Shown here in pieces: positions 1-8,192 of a stretch of 64,000 nucleotides of DNA. The DNA lies in the NCBI GenBank assembly GCA_900318115.1, contig ONJJ01000003.1, positions 78,538 through 142,537 on the forward strand, read 5' to 3'. This DNA is from an uncultured Prevotellaceae bacterium (GTDB lineage: Bacteria; Bacteroidota; Bacteroidia; Bacteroidales; Bacteroidaceae). The translations under genes were made by a program, and so were the position numbers. The notes under the pieces are model-generated. The model had not been told where the DNA came from. It saw only the letters and a list, made by a program, of their open reading frames with translations, and made no database searches. Each line of letters opens with the position of its first letter. Position 1 is the stretch's first letter.

Positions 1-384
1 ACCGGCGACCAGATTACCGTGGACCTCGAAGACGTAGAGATCTTCTCCGAGGACATCCCCGGATGGACGGTCGCCAACGAAGGTTCCCTCACCGTGGCCC
101 TCGACATCACCATCACCGACGAGCTGCGCTCCGAGGGCGTGGCACGCGAACTCGTTAAGCGCATCCAGGGACTCCGCAAGGAAAGCGGCTTCGAAATCAC
201 CGACCGAATCCGCGTACAGCTCACCCACACTCCCGAGACCGACCAAGCCGTGGCCGCCTTCGGAACTTATATCACCAAGCAGGTGCAGGCCGACGAACTC
301 ACACTCGTCGATGCACTCGCCTCTGCCACCGAGCTCGACCTCGATGGCATCAAAGTAAACATCGCTATTCACAAACAAAGTTAA
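1..384 (+). CDS. ileS: Isoleucyl-tRNA synthetase, C-terminal end (partial)
   Basis: The reading frame enters from the left edge and ends with TAA at 382-384, leaving about 127 residues. IleRS charges tRNA-Ile with isoleucine in the cytoplasm. The visible part is the C-terminal extension of the long Bacteroidetes-type enzyme: a stretch of the form LDITITDELRSEGVARELV followed by RIQGLRKESGFEITDRI is characteristic of the region after the anticodon-binding domain. The catalytic HIGH and KMSKS motifs lie outside the window. It is followed 66 nt later by the DksA-like gene, an arrangement that I recall as common in Bacteroidales. The family call is secure; the true start cannot be seen. Confidence 0.9.
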   Translation, partial: TGDQITVDLEDVEIFSEDIPGWTVANEGSLTVALDITITDELRSEGVARELVKRIQGLRKESGFEITDRIRVQLTHTPETDQAVAAFGTYITKQVQADELTLVDALASATELDLDGIKVNIAIHKQS

Positions 385-450
385 TCGGCAATCTGCCGTG
401 CCCTCTCTCCCGCGATGGAAGTAGAGAGCACGGCATAACCTTTCCTACCT

Positions 451-837
451 ATGTCAGAAAAGACACGCTACAGCGACGAAGAACTCGAGGAGTTCCGTCA
501 GCTCATCGAAGAGAAACTACGTGTTGCTCAGGAAGATTACGAGCACACCATGGACGCCGTCATGAACCGCGACAGCAACGAGGCCGACGACACAGCGCCC
601 ACCTACCACGCCCTTGAAGAGGGCAGCGAGGTGCAGTCGAAGGAACAACTCATGGCGATGGCACAGCGCCAGCAGAAGTTCATACAAGGACTCAAGGCAG
701 CCCTCGTCCGCATCGAGAACAAGACCTACGGCATCTGCCGCGAAACAGGAAAACTAATACCCAAGGAACGACTCCGTGCGGTTCCGCACGCTACACTCAG
801 TATTGAAGTCAAGCAAGACAAGCATCGTCCACACTAA
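451..837 (+). CDS. DksA/TraR-family protein with reduced zinc finger
   Basis: This 128-residue protein has an N-terminal helical (coiled-coil type) half and a C-terminal TraR/DksA-like half (about residues 85-122) reading YGICRETGKLIPKERLRAVP. DksA-family proteins bind RNA polymerase through the secondary channel and change transcription, often together with ppGpp. The canonical four-cysteine zinc site is lost: only the first Cys (in GICRETG) remains, and the others are replaced by Thr, Ser and Val. The same substitution is common in the Bacteroidetes version, so the fold is probably kept without zinc. It lies between ileS and lspA and ends 10 nt before the lspA start. Which promoters it acts on cannot be read from the sequence. 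Confidence 0.85.
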   Translation: MSEKTRYSDEELEEFRQLIEEKLRVAQEDYEHTMDAVMNRDSNEADDTAPTYHALEEGSEVQSKEQLMAMAQRQQKFIQGLKAALVRIENKTYGICRETGKLIPKERLRAVPHATLSIEVKQDKHRPH

Positions 838-847
838 GAACAACTAC

Positions 848-1480
848 ATGACAGAGACCGACAGAAAGAAAGCCCAGCGATGGACCGTGGTCCTCATCTT
901 CCTGGGCTTCCTGATCATTGACCAAGCCGTGAAGATCTGGGTCAAGACCCACATGACGCTCCACCAGAGCATCGTCGTCACGGACTGGTTCCGCATCACC
1001 TTCATCGAGAACAATGGTATGGCATTCGGGTGGGCCTTCATCACCAAGACCCTCCTGACGATACTCCGACTCGCAGCCACCCTGGCTGTGGGATGGTACA
1101 TCCTGCGCGCCATCGGGCGTGGCGTGCACTGGGGCTATCTCATCTGCCTCGCCTTCATCATGACGGGTGCTGCGGGCAACATCGTCGATTGCGTGTTCTA
1201 TGGCGAGATCTTCTCGGCCTCCACACCCTTCCAGACCTCCCACTTCGTCCCTGTGGGCGAGGGCTATAGCTCGTGGCTCAACGGGCAGGTTGTCGATATG
1301 TTCTATTTTCCCCTCTGTCATTGGACGTGGCCGGACTGGCTCCCCTTTGTCGGCGGTCGGCCCTACACCTTCTTCAGCTACATCTTCAATGTTGCCGATG
1401 CCTGCATCTCCTGCGGTGTCATCGCCCTCCTCCTCTTCTTCCGCCAGACCCTCAGCCGCGAATTCCCGATGGAGAAATGA
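848..1480 (+). CDS. lspA: Lipoprotein signal peptidase (signal peptidase II)
   Basis: This 210-residue inner-membrane aspartic protease cleaves the signal peptide from diacylated prolipoproteins. About four membrane segments are visible. Conserved family motifs are NNGMAFGW, GAAGNIVDCVFYGEIF (first catalytic Asp), GQVVDMFYF and FNVADACIS (second catalytic Asp). The periplasmic loop between the Asp motifs is long, as in other Bacteroidetes LspA proteins. I chose the ATG at 848 over an in-frame ATG at 776 because the latter lies inside the DksA-like gene and adds 24 non-family residues. The stop overlaps the start of the next gene, itself a lipoprotein, which suggests coupled translation. Confidence 0.95.
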   Translation: MTETDRKKAQRWTVVLIFLGFLIIDQAVKIWVKTHMTLHQSIVVTDWFRITFIENNGMAFGWAFITKTLLTILRLAATLAVGWYILRAIGRGVHWGYLICLAFIMTGAAGNIVDCVFYGEIFSASTPFQTSHFVPVGEGYSSWLNGQVVDMFYFPLCHWTWPDWLPFVGGRPYTFFSYIFNVADACISCGVIALLLFFRQTLSREFPMEK

Positions 1481-2532
1481 TCCGGCATCGCACCATAATC
1501 ATCGCTGCTCTGCTGCTGACGCTCGTCGGCTGCAAGCCATCCCTGCCGGACGGAGTACTCTCCGAACGCAAGATGGAACGTGTGCTCTATGACTTTCATC
1601 TGGCACAGGGCATGGCGGATTATGCACCCCGCCAGAACGGCGAAGACTACGAATCCGTGCGCTACGAACTCCACCAGGCCGTGTTCCGCAAACACGGCAT
1701 CACGCAGGAGGACTTCGACCGTTCCATGGCCTACTACCTCAGCGATATGGACAAGATGTATGCCATCTACAAGCGCCTCTCCGACCGCCTCGAGCGGGAG
1801 GCCGAGGCACTCGGCGTGGCTGCCGGACCCCGCGACATATATGCCCAGCTCACCGAGCAGGGCGACACGGCCAACGTGTGGGCCGACCGCCCCATCTTTG
1901 TCCTCCGCAACCGTCGTCTCATCAATTTCCAGATGTGGAGCCTCGACTGCGACTCCACGTGGCTGCCGGGCGACGATGTCATGTGGCGGTTCATGGTTCA
2001 GGACATCAAGCAGGACTACAGCTCCAGCAATATTTATGCCGACCTGGTCGTCGTCTATGACAACGACTCCATCCGCAGCCGCCTCACCAGCCTGAATATC
2101 CGCAATTCCCAACCCGCCATCGGCGAACGCACCGAACAGGAACTGCGCATCGACAACCCCGAGAACTGGACGCCGCGTTCCGTCTCCGGCCACCTCTTTG
2201 CCGATATATCTTCCGACCCACAGCAGGAGCGCATCTTCATCATCTACGCTCCCTCCCTCATCCGCTTCCACGATCCGCTCTACGCCCACGGCACCATGTC
2301 GGCCGACTCCATCTCGCGGTCCGACTCGCTGCTCACCGACTCCTCGTCCTTGAGCCCCGTCACCACGGATTCCACCGCCGCCCCGTCCCGCCGCCTCTCT
2401 CCCGAACAGTTCCGCGAACAGCAGCCCGTGGACCGCACCATCGATGTCGTCAAGCAGAAGCCCTACCAGGCACCCCGCCGCTCCAACCGCAAGCGCTTCA
2501 CCCAGCCCACCTCGCCCCGTAATCGCAGATAA
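1477..2532 (+). CDS. DUF4296 domain lipoprotein
   Basis: This 351-residue protein starts at an ATG that overlaps the lspA stop (ATGA). It has a lipoprotein signal sequence with a lipobox (TLVGC), so it should be acylated and processed by the peptidase encoded just upstream. The N-terminal part after Cys (FHLAQGMADY, then KHGITQEDFDRSMAYY) matches the DUF4296 family found throughout Bacteroidetes. The middle holds a mostly beta-rich region, and the last 80 residues are Ser/Pro/Arg/Gln-rich and probably disordered. The function is unknown. The position next to lspA is conserved in the order as far as I recall. An in-frame ATG at 1273 is rejected because it runs within lspA. Confidence 0.85.
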   Translation: MIRHRTIIIAALLLTLVGCKPSLPDGVLSERKMERVLYDFHLAQGMADYAPRQNGEDYESVRYELHQAVFRKHGITQEDFDRSMAYYLSDMDKMYAIYKRLSDRLEREAEALGVAAGPRDIYAQLTEQGDTANVWADRPIFVLRNRRLINFQMWSLDCDSTWLPGDDVMWRFMVQDIKQDYSSSNIYADLVVVYDNDSIRSRLTSLNIRNSQPAIGERTEQELRIDNPENWTPRSVSGHLFADISSDPQQERIFIIYAPSLIRFHDPLYAHGTMSADSISRSDSLLTDSSSLSPVTTDSTAAPSRRLSPEQFREQQPVDRTIDVVKQKPYQAPRRSNRKRFTQPTSPRNRR

Positions 2533-2598
2533 GCAGCTGGCCCTCTCACCCTGCTCGACAACCTCCGTTCCCCTCTCGTCCCGTCTTTTATATAAAAT

Positions 2599-2781
2599 AT
2601 GTTCGCGCGCGCCTATCACCACCTCATCCTCCCCGATGGCACCACTCATCGCTTGGTCGTAGTCCGCTTTGATGACCACGGCCGCTACCTCGATTTCCAC
2701 CCACTCGTGGCCGAAGAACCTGCGGTGGAGTGGGAGGGAGGCACCCTCGATCTGCGCCCCCTCTCAGAAAAAAGCCAGTAA
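2599..2781 (+). CDS. Small conserved-looking hypothetical protein (60 aa)
   Basis: This short ORF encodes 60 residues that start MFARAYHHLILPDGTTHRLV and contain VVRFDDHGRYLDFHPL. The alternation of beta-strand-like segments, the compact length and the position right behind the DUF4296 gene suggest a real gene; I recall similar short proteins at this place in other Bacteroidales. No signal peptide, membrane segment or catalytic motif is visible. A terminator hairpin follows at 2925, so this would be the last gene of the lspA transcript. No function can be assigned, and it could still be a chance ORF. Confidence 0.55.
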   Translation: MFARAYHHLILPDGTTHRLVVVRFDDHGRYLDFHPLVAEEPAVEWEGGTLDLRPLSEKSQ

Positions 2782-3122
2782 ATCATTTTAAATAGTTCAG
2801 CTGAAACAGTATATATTTTAGCCACAGAGTCACAGAGAATAGCAGAAACTCTGTGCCTCCGTACTTCTGTGTCCTAAAGATTATCCGTTTGCCCATGGTT
2901 CAAGAGGACATGCTGCCCCCCACCGGGGTGAGATGGGGAGCATCACCCCTTTTTTCTCTTTCCCTTCCTTTTTCTCTTTTCTTATTTTCCCTTTTCTTCC
3001 TTCTCTCCCCCTTTTTCCATGATTTATGTCAAGAACGAAACCTTTTTTGACCTATTTTTGTCCCCTGATGATAAGAAATTAGCCTAAAACGCGCCTTTTT
3101 AGCAAAAAAAGTACCAAAATAC
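2782..3122. other. Intergenic stretch with inverted repeat and pyrimidine tract
   Basis: No gene is seen. The stretch holds an inverted repeat CACAGAGT (2823-2830) / ACTCTGTG (2848-2855) with a further direct copy of CACAGAG between the arms, then the terminator at 2925, and then a long T/C-rich tract (about 2949-3015) that gives a low-complexity ORF on the plus strand, not regarded as coding. Confidence 0.6.
2925..2955 (+). terminator. Rho-independent terminator after the lspA cluster
   Basis: The stem GGGGTGA (2925-2931) / TCACCCC (2943-2949) has an 11-nt loop and is directly followed by six or more T residues. It lies about 145 nt downstream of the 60-residue ORF and would end the ileS-lspA transcript. 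Confidence 0.65.
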
Positions 3123-3153
3123 TTTGTTCGTATAGGAAAAACTCCTACTTTTG
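3123..3153 (+). promoter_or_regulatory. Bacteroidetes-type promoter of galE
   Basis: TTTG at 3123-3126 is separated by 19 nt from TACTTTTG at 3146-3153, matching the Bacteroidetes -33/-7 consensus. Transcription would start near 3158, giving a leader of about 30 nt before the galE ATG at 3190. Confidence 0.75.
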
Positions 3154-3189
3154 CGCTCGCTAATTAAGAAACAACACTAAATTATACAT

Positions 3190-4224
3190 ATGAAAGAGAC
3201 TATTCTCGTAACCGGTGGCACAGGTTTTATCGGCTCCCATACCACCGTCGAGCTCCAGAACGCAGGTTACGACGTCGTTATCGTCGACAACCTCTCCAAC
3301 TCACGTGCAGATGTCATCGACGGCATCGAGAAAATTACGGGCATCCGTCCTGCATTCGAACAAGTTGACCTCCGTGACTTCGACGCCACAGAAGCCGTGT
3401 TCAAGAAATACCCCAAGATCAGCGGTATCATACATTTCGCTGCCTCCAAGGCTGTCGGCGAGAGCGTACAGAAGCCGTTGCTCTACTACCGCAACAATAT
3501 CGTCTCTCTCATCAACCTCCTGGAACTGATGCCCAAGTACAACGTCAAGGGCATCATCTTCTCTTCCTCATGCACCGTCTATGGCCAGCCCGACCAGCTC
3601 CCCGCCACCGAGGAGACCCCCATCAAGAAGGCCGAGTCACCCTATGGCAACACCAAGCAGATCAACGAGGAGATTATCCAGGACACCGTGGCCAGCGGCT
3701 CACCCATCAAGGCCATCCTCCTGCGCTATTTCAACCCCATCGGCTCCCATCCATCGGCCATCATCGGCGAGATGCCCAATGGCGTGCCCCAAAACCTCAT
3801 TCCCTACCTCACGCAGACCGCCATCGGCATCCGCGAAAAACTCAGCGTCTTCGGTGACGACTACGACACCCCCGACGGATCCTGCATCCGCGACTACATT
3901 TATGTCGTTGACCTCGCCAAGGCTCACGTCTGCGCAATGACACGCATCATGGAGGACAAGATCGAGGAGCCCGTGGAAGTCTATAATATCGGCACCGGCA
4001 AGGGCACCTCTGTGCTCGAACTCATCCATGGCTTCGAGAAGGCCACCGGCGTCAAGCTCAACTACCAGATTGTAGGCCGCCGAGCAGGCGACATCGAGAA
4101 GGTGTGGGGCAACGTCGACAAGGCCAACCGCGTCCTCGGATGGAAGGCCGAAACACCCCTCGAGGATGTGCTCGCCAGCGCCTGGAAGTGGCAGTGCGCA
4201 CTCCGCGAGCGCGGCATCATGTAA
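3190..4224 (+). CDS. galE: UDP-glucose 4-epimerase
   Basis: This 344-residue enzyme interconverts UDP-glucose and UDP-galactose in the cytoplasm, feeding galactose use and surface polysaccharide synthesis. The Rossmann NAD-binding motif GGTGFIGSH lies at about residues 8-16. The SDR active site is visible as SSSCTVYG (Ser/Thr) and YGNTK (YxxxK). GalE-type signatures RYFNPIGSHPS and DGSCIRDYIYVVDLA follow. The length is normal for GalE. It is transcribed from its own strong promoter and is followed by 418 nt of non-coding DNA before the UDP-glucose dehydrogenase gene, which uses the same UDP-glucose pool. Confidence 0.95.
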   Translation: MKETILVTGGTGFIGSHTTVELQNAGYDVVIVDNLSNSRADVIDGIEKITGIRPAFEQVDLRDFDATEAVFKKYPKISGIIHFAASKAVGESVQKPLLYYRNNIVSLINLLELMPKYNVKGIIFSSSCTVYGQPDQLPATEETPIKKAESPYGNTKQINEEIIQDTVASGSPIKAILLRYFNPIGSHPSAIIGEMPNGVPQNLIPYLTQTAIGIREKLSVFGDDYDTPDGSCIRDYIYVVDLAKAHVCAMTRIMEDKIEEPVEVYNIGTGKGTSVLELIHGFEKATGVKLNYQIVGRRAGDIEKVWGNVDKANRVLGWKAETPLEDVLASAWKWQCALRERGIM

Positions 4225-4570
4225 GATAATACAGAAGAAAGCTCCATACTACCTGAACACTAACTGATTCAATCTCTGATTTTTGTGGTTCTTCCCATTA
4301 TGCACCCAGAATCACTCGGAGGAGTATATGACAAGTGATAGTGCGTGAGCATTGTTCTTGGCCGTTCCTCTCTCCCGTTGACTTCCATCAGAAAGAGTCT
4401 TTCGTGGGTCGCATATTGTCGTGTTTTATTTTGTGTTTGTGTTGTGGCTGTTCTCCGACGTGAGTTGGGGAGCAGTCTTTTTTTCAGCCCTCTGACAATA
4501 AATGTCAATCTTCTTCCCGTCATTTAATATATCTTAACTATCCCGGACGAATAATTTGCCAAAAAACACT
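4225..4570. other. Intergenic region without recognised gene
   Basis: About 350 nt between galE and the dehydrogenase gene. I see no clear coding sequence, tandem repeat or terminator hairpin with a T-tract; short ORFs on both strands look like chance. The 3' end carries the -7 element of the next gene. Confidence 0.5.
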
Positions 4571-4578
4571 TACCTTTG
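4571..4578 (+). promoter_or_regulatory. -7 promoter element upstream of ugd
   Basis: TACCTTTG fits the Bacteroidetes -7 consensus 64 nt before the ATG at 4643. A TTTG at 4555-4558 is too close (12 nt) to be the usual -33 box, so only the -7 element is clear. Confidence 0.55.
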
Positions 4579-4642
4579 TCACTCCAAAGAGTGAAAAAGC
4601 TCCGAACCACCCCAAATACACAACCTCTCAAGCAACCCGAAT

Positions 4643-6004
4643 ATGAAAATAGCAGTCGCCGGAACAGGCTACGTAGGACTAAGCATCGCCACCCTCCTGG
4701 CTCAGCACCAGCAAGTAGTGGCCGTGGACATCGTACCCGAAAAAGTAGAGAAGATCAACCGGAAGGAATCTCCCATACAGGATGATTACATCGAGAAATA
4801 TCTTGCCGAGAAAGACCTGCACCTAATGGCCACCCTCGACGGCCCCTCTGCCTACCGCGATGCCGATTTCGTCGTCATCGCAGCCCCCACCAACTACGAC
4901 CCTGTCAAGAACTTCTTCGACACCTCCCACGTCGAAGAAGTCATCAGTCTCGTCCTCCAGGTGAACCCCGCTGCCGTCATGGTCATCAAGTCCACCGTCC
5001 CCGTCGGCTACACCCGCGGCCTTCAAGACAAGTTCCCCTCCGGCCGGTTCCTCTTCAGCCCCGAGTTCCTGCGCGAGAGCAAGGCCCTGTACGACAACCT
5101 CTATCCCTCCCGCATCATCGTCGGCTTCGACAGCCCCGCCCTCGAACCCTCCGCCCACCTCTTCGCCTCTCTCCTCCTCGAAGGCGCCATCGGTCCACAA
5201 GGGTCTGACGGTAAAACAGAGAACCCGAATCAACCTACCGCGCAATGCGCCTGCCATCTCCCATCCATGACAGGAGGGGACGGGGCTGAGTCTGCAGGAG
5301 AGGGGCATATCCCCACTCTCTTCATGGGCACCACAGAGGCCGAGGCCGTGAAACTCTTTGCCAACACCTACCTCGCACTCCGCGTATCCTATTTCAATGA
5401 GCTCGACACCTACGCCGAACTCAAGGGACTCGACACCCGCGCCATCATTGAAGGCGTAGGCCTCGATCCTCGCATCGGCACACACTACAACAACCCCTCC
5501 TTCGGCTACGGCGGCTACTGCCTGCCGAAGGACACCAAGCAACTCCTGGCCAACTTCAACGACGTCCCCGAGAACCTCATCAAGGCCATCGTCGATTCCA
5601 ACCGCACCCGCAAGGACTTCATTGCCGACCAGGTCCTACGCATGGCTGGCTACTATTCCTACACCGAGAGAAATCAGTACGACCCCCAGCTCACCACCCT
5701 CAATCCCAAGCTCTCCATCCCCCCCGTCATCGGAGTCTATCGCCTGACGATGAAGTCCAACTCCGACAACTTCCGTCAGTCCGCCATCCAGGGCATCATG
5801 AAGCGCATCAAAGCCAAGGGCGCCACCGTCATCATCTACGAGCCCACCCTCCCGGACGGCACCACTTTCTTCGGCAGTCTCGTCGTCAATGACCTCGCCA
5901 CCTTCAAGTCCCGCTCCCGCGCCATCATCGCCAACCGCTACGATCCCCTCCTCGACGACGTCGCCTCCAAAGTCTATACCCGCGACATCTTCCGCCGGGA
6001 TTGA
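4643..6004 (+). CDS. ugd: UDP-glucose 6-dehydrogenase with a 39-residue insert
   Basis: It oxidises UDP-glucose to UDP-glucuronate with two NAD molecules, supplying acidic sugars for capsule and other glycans. The NAD-binding motif GTGYVGLS starts at residue 7, the central helix region carries [20 protein letters not shown], and the catalytic cysteine lies in GGYCLPKD. At 453 residues it is longer than the roughly 390-420 residues I expect for this branch. Most of the excess is a Gly/Pro/Ser-rich segment at residues 184-222 (5192-5308), between LLLEGAI and IPTLFMG, where relatives have only about three residues. A shorter expansion follows YYSYTE. The reading frame and all active-site motifs are intact, so the enzyme is probably active. 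Confidence 0.9.
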   Translation: MKIAVAGTGYVGLSIATLLAQHQQVVAVDIVPEKVEKINRKESPIQDDYIEKYLAEKDLHLMATLDGPSAYRDADFVVIAAPTNYDPVKNFFDTSHVEEVISLVLQVNPAAVMVIKSTVPVGYTRGLQDKFPSGRFLFSPEFLRESKALYDNLYPSRIIVGFDSPALEPSAHLFASLLLEGAIGPQGSDGKTENPNQPTAQCACHLPSMTGGDGAESAGEGHIPTLFMGTTEAEAVKLFANTYLALRVSYFNELDTYAELKGLDTRAIIEGVGLDPRIGTHYNNPSFGYGGYCLPKDTKQLLANFNDVPENLIKAIVDSNRTRKDFIADQVLRMAGYYSYTERNQYDPQLTTLNPKLSIPPVIGVYRLTMKSNSDNFRQSAIQGIMKRIKAKGATVIIYEPTLPDGTTFFGSLVVNDLATFKSRSRAIIANRYDPLLDDVASKVYTRDIFRRD

Positions 6005-6116
6005 CCGCCACCCAGACTCGTCCTTGCTGATTCTCAATGGGGAAGATATTGATGTCATTGCCGGCCATTCACGTCTCTCCGGAGAGAAGATTATGATAGA
6101 ACGTTCATTCGGCCAT

Positions 6117-6173
6117 GGCCGAACGATCATTCCACCGTGGCCGAATGATCATTCCACCGTGGCCGAATGATGG
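6117..6173. repeat. 22-bp tandem repeat, 2.6 copies
   Basis: Copies start at 6117, 6139 and 6161 (the last is cut short). The unit begins GGCCGAAYGATCATTCCA. The array follows a palindrome CATTCGGCC/GGCCGAACG around 6107-6124, so part of the first unit also forms an inverted repeat with the preceding DNA. Confidence 0.85.
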
Positions 6174-6247
6174 CTTGATCACAATGGAGCAACAATCACT
6201 AATGAATCCGATGTGCAACAGGGCCAATGAGGAAGTTGTTATGATGA

Positions 6248-6404
6248 TGGCATAGCTACAGTTTGTTCATGGCATAGCTTCAGTTTGTTCATGACATAGC
6301 TTCAGTTTGTTCATGGCATGGCTTCAGTTTGTTCATGGCATGGCTTCAGTTTGTTCATGGCATAGTTTCGTTTCGACCTTTGCATGGCTTCGGTTTGATC
6401 TTTG
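6248..6404. repeat. 22-bp tandem repeat, 5 good and 1-2 decayed copies
   Basis: Copies start at 6248, 6270, 6292, 6314 and 6336 with the core GGCATAGCTTCAGTTTGTTC. Copies from 6358 onward are decayed. There are single substitutions such as ACATAG and GCATGG between copies. The period is exactly 22 in the good copies. There is no spacer structure, so it is a plain minisatellite and not a CRISPR array. Confidence 0.9.
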
Positions 6405-6804
6405 CAGGGTGAGGGATGAAGCACGGAGATGAGCGATGAGAACCTGTCAAATGTTTTTATCATTGCAAAAAAAGATTCAAATATCACAGCACTTTAGCAC
6501 TCTCTGTGGTTAATATATTGATTAAAAGCGTCTTAAAAAGTGCTTTTATGGTGCTTTTGACAGTGCTAAAGTGCTGTTAGAGCCTCAAATAAGGCAAAAA
6601 GGCTTGCATTTAGGCACTATTTAACGTACAAATTGCTCATTCTTGATCCAGAAAGAAGCACATACCTCACACCCTGTGCATCGTCTGTGACATAGGATGA
6701 ACAGTAAAAGGGGAGCTATTTTGTGCCCCTCTTTATATAATAGATGAGTTTGGGCGTGAGAGCGGCGGAGTGGGGTGGGGGAATGATAGAAAAACGTTAA
6801 AAAG

Positions 6805-6836
6805 TTTGGTAGAATGAAAAATATTCGCTTATTTTG
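6805..6836 (+). promoter_or_regulatory. Promoter of the aspartokinase-like gene
   Basis: TTTG (6805-6808) lies 20 nt upstream of TTATTTTG (6829-6836), one mismatch from TAnnTTTG. Initiation near 6841 would give a leader of about 35 nt to the ATG at 6877. Confidence 0.55.
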
Positions 6837-6876
6837 CAGCGAATTTAAAGAAAGATAACTCAAAACAGGTTTTGAC

Positions 6877-8160
6877 ATGAAAGTTTTACACGTATTAGTC
6901 AGTTCAGAGATAAAGGAACAAGTGGGCATCCTCCAGCGTGACCTGCAGGCAGGTGACGTGCTCGTGGTCTCCCCCGACAAGGAGCTGTCGGCCCAGTTCA
7001 AGGCAATCCTCGACAAGCAGCTGGTGGAGAAGACCGACGCGCGGCAGGAGCTCGACGCCCTGTCTGTGAAGCTGAAGGCGATGTGCGGCAGCGAAGCGTT
7101 CCACAAGGACGTGGACCGCATTCTCGAGCGCGTGTACGCCGTGCTGTGTCAAGGTATGTCGCTGAGCTACCAGAACGACAGCCTGCAGACGTACCTGAAC
7201 GCCTACCTGGTGCAGGTGTGCAGTCTCTGTGTGGCCAGCCTGCTCGGGCAGGGAAAGGTGGTGGACAGCCGCGACCTCATCATCTGCGAAAGCAACAACG
7301 GCATCTCCGTGGTGGACTGGAAACTGACAGAGCAGAACATACAGGGCCTGAAGAAGGACGAGGTCGTGGTCGTGGGCGGTGCCTACGGGCGCAGGCTCAC
7401 GGGCGAAATCTCGGAGCTGGGTAAGCACAGTTCGGAGCTGACGGCAAACATCATCGCTTCAGTGCTGAAAGCCGACGCGGTGCGATTCTACGTCGCCGGC
7501 GCAGGAGCCGAGCAGACTCACCTGAGCTACGAAGAGGCCGCACAGTGCTTCTCCGGCGGATTCCCCGTGTACCCTCCCGCCATGATTCCGGCGCGCAATG
7601 CCGGGGTGCCCATCGAGGTGGCAGGGCTGGATCAGGACGGCAAGGTCGTCGTGACCATCGCCGAGGTGCACGACTCCGAGGTGACGAAGGGCATCTCCGG
7701 CGTCTTCGTCTCTGAACCTATGAGCCTGGTGACCATCTATGGTACTGGGCTGCTGGGCAGCGTGGGCATCTCCTCCATCATCTTCGACCTGCTGGCCAAG
7801 AACGGCATCAATATCCATTTCATCTCGCAGTCGCTGTCGGAGTACAGCATCAGCTTCGCCGTCAAACGCGTGAAGGCCGAGCTGGCCGAGGGGCTGCTGA
7901 AGGTGCTGGTGGCCGACAAGAAGCAGTCGCAGATCAGCGACCTATCGTTCACCATCCGTCCCGTGGCCATCGTGTCGGTCTATGGCCAGGGCATCAAGAA
8001 CCTGCCCGGCATCTCCGGCAAGGTCTATACGGCTCTTGGCAACGAGGGCATCAATGTCATCGCAGCCTCGCAGGGCGGTGAGGAACTGAGTATCTCCATC
8101 GTCATCGCCGAGGAGAATGTGGACAAGGCCAAGGTGGCCCTGAACGCCCTGAAGGGCTAA
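6877..8160 (+). CDS. Aspartokinase-like protein lacking catalytic motifs, with two ACT domains
   Basis: This 427-residue protein aligns by eye along its whole length with the aspartokinase part of ThrA. The kinase-like domain (about 1-280) keeps the frame of the fold, for example TGEISELG, LTANIIASVLKAD, LSYEEAAQ, VYPPAMIPARNAGVPI. The hallmarks are gone: KFGGTS is replaced by LHVLVS at residues 4-9, the GR-G-GSD motif by GKHSSE at 182-187, and the WTDVDG motif by FYVAGAG, with the following DPR segment deleted. The ACT pair (about 284-427) is well kept (SQSLSEYSISFAV, ASQGGEELSISIV). It therefore looks like a pseudokinase that retains an amino-acid sensor. It heads an operon with purU. Annotation pipelines would call it aspartate kinase; activity is doubtful. 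Confidence 0.8.
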   Translation: MKVLHVLVSSEIKEQVGILQRDLQAGDVLVVSPDKELSAQFKAILDKQLVEKTDARQELDALSVKLKAMCGSEAFHKDVDRILERVYAVLCQGMSLSYQNDSLQTYLNAYLVQVCSLCVASLLGQGKVVDSRDLIICESNNGISVVDWKLTEQNIQGLKKDEVVVVGGAYGRRLTGEISELGKHSSELTANIIASVLKADAVRFYVAGAGAEQTHLSYEEAAQCFSGGFPVYPPAMIPARNAGVPIEVAGLDQDGKVVVTIAEVHDSEVTKGISGVFVSEPMSLVTIYGTGLLGSVGISSIIFDLLAKNGINIHFISQSLSEYSISFAVKRVKAELAEGLLKVLVADKKQSQISDLSFTIRPVAIVSVYGQGIKNLPGISGKVYTALGNEGINVIAASQGGEELSISIVIAEENVDKAKVALNALKG

Positions 8161-8192
8161 CCCGGCAGGTGCCCAAAACAGGACAGACACCG

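Larger units (their letters stand above)
6005..6804. other. Long non-coding region with two tandem arrays
   Basis: About 870 nt separate ugd from the next gene. The first half carries two tandem repeat arrays (listed separately). The second half (about 6430-6800) is A+T-rich without a convincing ORF and ends in the promoter of the aspartokinase-like gene. The minus-strand ORF at 6621-7121 runs across the promoter and into the gene, so it is not supported. Confidence 0.6.

Noticed and set aside
1378-2700. 440-residue minus-strand ORF opposite the DUF4296 gene
   Set aside because: Antisense to lspA and the lipoprotein gene; composition rich in Gly/Ala/Val without motifs.
2853-3050. 65-residue ORF in the pyrimidine tract
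   Set aside because: Encodes a Phe/Leu/Ser run from T/C-rich DNA across a terminator; no family support.
4269-4523. 84-residue minus-strand ORF between galE and ugd
   Set aside because: No promoter, no recognisable motif and atypical composition.
6248-6404. Possible CRISPR array
   Set aside because: Units are joined head to tail with no unique spacers and there are no cas genes; it is a 22-bp minisatellite.
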